Source: Humimonas sp964465015 (lineage in GTDB: Bacteria > Gemmatimonadota > Gemmatimonadetes > Palauibacterales > Palauibacteraceae). From it: a DNA stretch of 5,073 nt. Positions within the stretch are counted from its first letter, which is position 1, and the number at the start of each line of letters is the position of its first letter. The stretch covers positions 1 to 5,073 of the forward strand of contig CAYXHP010000045.1 in the NCBI GenBank assembly GCA_964465015.1. Reading direction: 5' to 3'. Both the position numbers and the translations under genes were made by a program. A model generated the notes under the pieces. The model saw only the letters and a list, made by a program, of their open reading frames with translations, was not told where the DNA came from and did no database searches. Of the stretch, positions 4,633 through 5,073 are shown piece after piece.

Positions 4633-4923
4633 GATTTCGTCTCCGCCGCCGGTTCGAGCTGCCTCAACTTCTCTGGCAGCCCGAGGTTTCTCCAGTAGTC
4701 GCTCTAGGAACACGTGCCGTTCGTCCAGATCCTCGAGCCTCTGGCCTAAGCTCTCTACCTGATCGACGAGCGCCTGGAATTGGTCCCGTGTAGGCAGTTC
4801 GGTCGAGTTGGGGCTCGCAATCGATTCATATCTCTTCATGATCCAGCGGACGCCGAGTGCGATCGGGATGCCGAAGATGACGAGAAGGATCAGCAACGGA
4901 AATATCTGCATGAGTACCGGCAT
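4627..4923 (-). CDS. Small membrane/coiled-coil protein, unknown function
   Basis: This 98-residue protein has an N-terminal hydrophobic segment (residues about 4-27, LMQIFPLLILLVIFGIPIALGVRW), a basic stop (MKRYE), a linker, then a predicted coiled coil (QFQALVDQVESLGQRLEDLDERHVFLERLLEK, about 48-80) and a charged tail. The plan, one helix plus a short cytoplasmic coiled coil ending in ERLLE, is like PspB and like many unnamed small proteins of environmental bacteria. No homology to PspB can be claimed. The ATG at 4923 is chosen over the adjacent in-frame GTG at 4926 because GGGAG lies six bases upstream. The TAA stop lies inside a canonical attC core. The start lies only 16 bases from an attC stub. 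Confidence 0.78.
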   Translation of the reverse strand: MPVLMQIFPLLILLVIFGIPIALGVRWIMKRYESIASPNSTELPTRDQFQALVDQVESLGQRLEDLDERHVFLERLLEKPRAAREVEAARTGGGDEIA

Positions 4924-4938
4924 CACTCTCTCCCGTGC

Positions 4939-4953
4939 CCCGTCCTGTTATGT
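4939..4953 (-). repeat. attC stub (long-type end only)
   Basis: On the minus strand ACATAACAGGACGGG matches the gene-proximal end of the long-type sites (for example GCATAACAGGACGGG at 1539-1525), then breaks off directly before the ribosome-binding site of the gene at 4923. The distal core and the interior are missing. CGTGCC (4934-4939) and GGCACG (4959-4964) could form a small hairpin around the stub. Confidence 0.55.
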
Positions 4954-4992
4954 CACGTGGCACGCCCGGGAGGCTGAAAGATTCCGGCGAGA

Positions 4993-5073
4993 CTAGGCGG
5001 AAGCCAGCTTGCGCACGTGGAGAATCTCCCGGCCCTCGACGGGCCGGATGTCGTCTGGGGACAGGGTGAGTAC
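4993..5073 (-). CDS. C-terminal end of an unidentified gene (partial)
   Basis: An open frame enters from the right edge and encodes 26 residues, VLTLSPDDIRPVEGREILHVRKLASA, before a TAG at 4995-4993. It lies in the same orientation as all other genes and is followed about 40 bases later by an attC-like end, as a cassette gene should be. The fragment is too short to identify the family. Confidence 0.5.
   Translation of the reverse strand, partial: VLTLSPDDIRPVEGREILHVRKLASA

Larger units (their letters stand above)
1..5073 (-). mobile_element. Integron gene-cassette array (no integrase in window)
   Basis: Ten gene units, all on the minus strand, are separated by large imperfect palindromes or their remnants. 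The palindromes carry attC-like ends. Reading the minus strand, the gene-proximal core sites are GCCTAAC (4632-4626), ACATAAC (3848-3842), AGATAAC (3247-3241), GCATAAC (1539-1533) and ACACAAC (729-723). The distal cores are GTTATGT (4537-4531), GTTAGCT (3152-3146) and GTTATCG (581-575). Several stop codons lie inside the gene-proximal core, a common feature of integron cassettes. The palindromes repeat between unrelated genes, which argues for site-specific cassette capture rather than ordinary operon structure. No intI gene or attI site is visible, so this could be an internal array segment or a CALIN. Orientation places any integrase beyond the right edge. Confidence 0.85.

Overview
The window looks like a stretch of an integron gene-cassette array, read entirely on the minus strand, so the cassettes run from right to left. 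The DNA is GC-rich and gene-dense. Small, unrelated genes each end at or just before a large imperfect palindrome whose ends resemble attC core sites (RYYYAAC at one end, GTTRRRY at the other). No integrase gene is visible. The window is therefore either an internal or distal part of a chromosomal integron, whose integrase would lie beyond the right edge, or an array without an integrase (CALIN). The host cannot be named from the sequence. GC content and protein types suit a soil or sediment bacterium of a less-cultivated phylum, and that is inference only.

Layout in reading order (right to left). 5073-4993: C-terminal end of an unrecognised gene. 4953-4939: an attC stub. 4923-4627: small membrane/coiled-coil protein, then attC 4632-4531. 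4490-3862: intact MntA/HepT toxin-antitoxin pair, then attC 3848-3750. 3695-3263: HicB antitoxin followed by a frameshifted HicA toxin, then attC 3247-3146. 3011-2544: one-helix membrane protein, then a long, degenerate attC-like region down to 2297. 2295-1833: DUF433 antitoxin (frameshifted) and DUF5615 PIN-like toxin (internal stop, 3' end missing), fused to half an attC (1835-1789). 1743-1534: GDCCVxC-family cysteine-rich protein, then attC 1539-1384. 1353-1027: small protein with a Cys-Cys motif, then an attC stub (1032-1008). 999-712: small membrane-anchored protein, then attC 729-575. 513-28: a second, divergent copy of the one-helix membrane protein family, ending in what may be another attC at the left edge.

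The genes do not form one pathway. They are independent cassettes, as expected of an integron. Two themes recur. Three different toxin-antitoxin families sit in three separate cassettes, all with the antitoxin first and all with the toxin starting at a GTG that overlaps the antitoxin stop (GTGA). Only MntA/HepT is intact; the other two have lost the toxin, the antitoxin or both to small lesions. Second, two attC architectures are present (about 100 bp and about 155 bp), and two sites survive only as stubs that join neighbouring genes directly.
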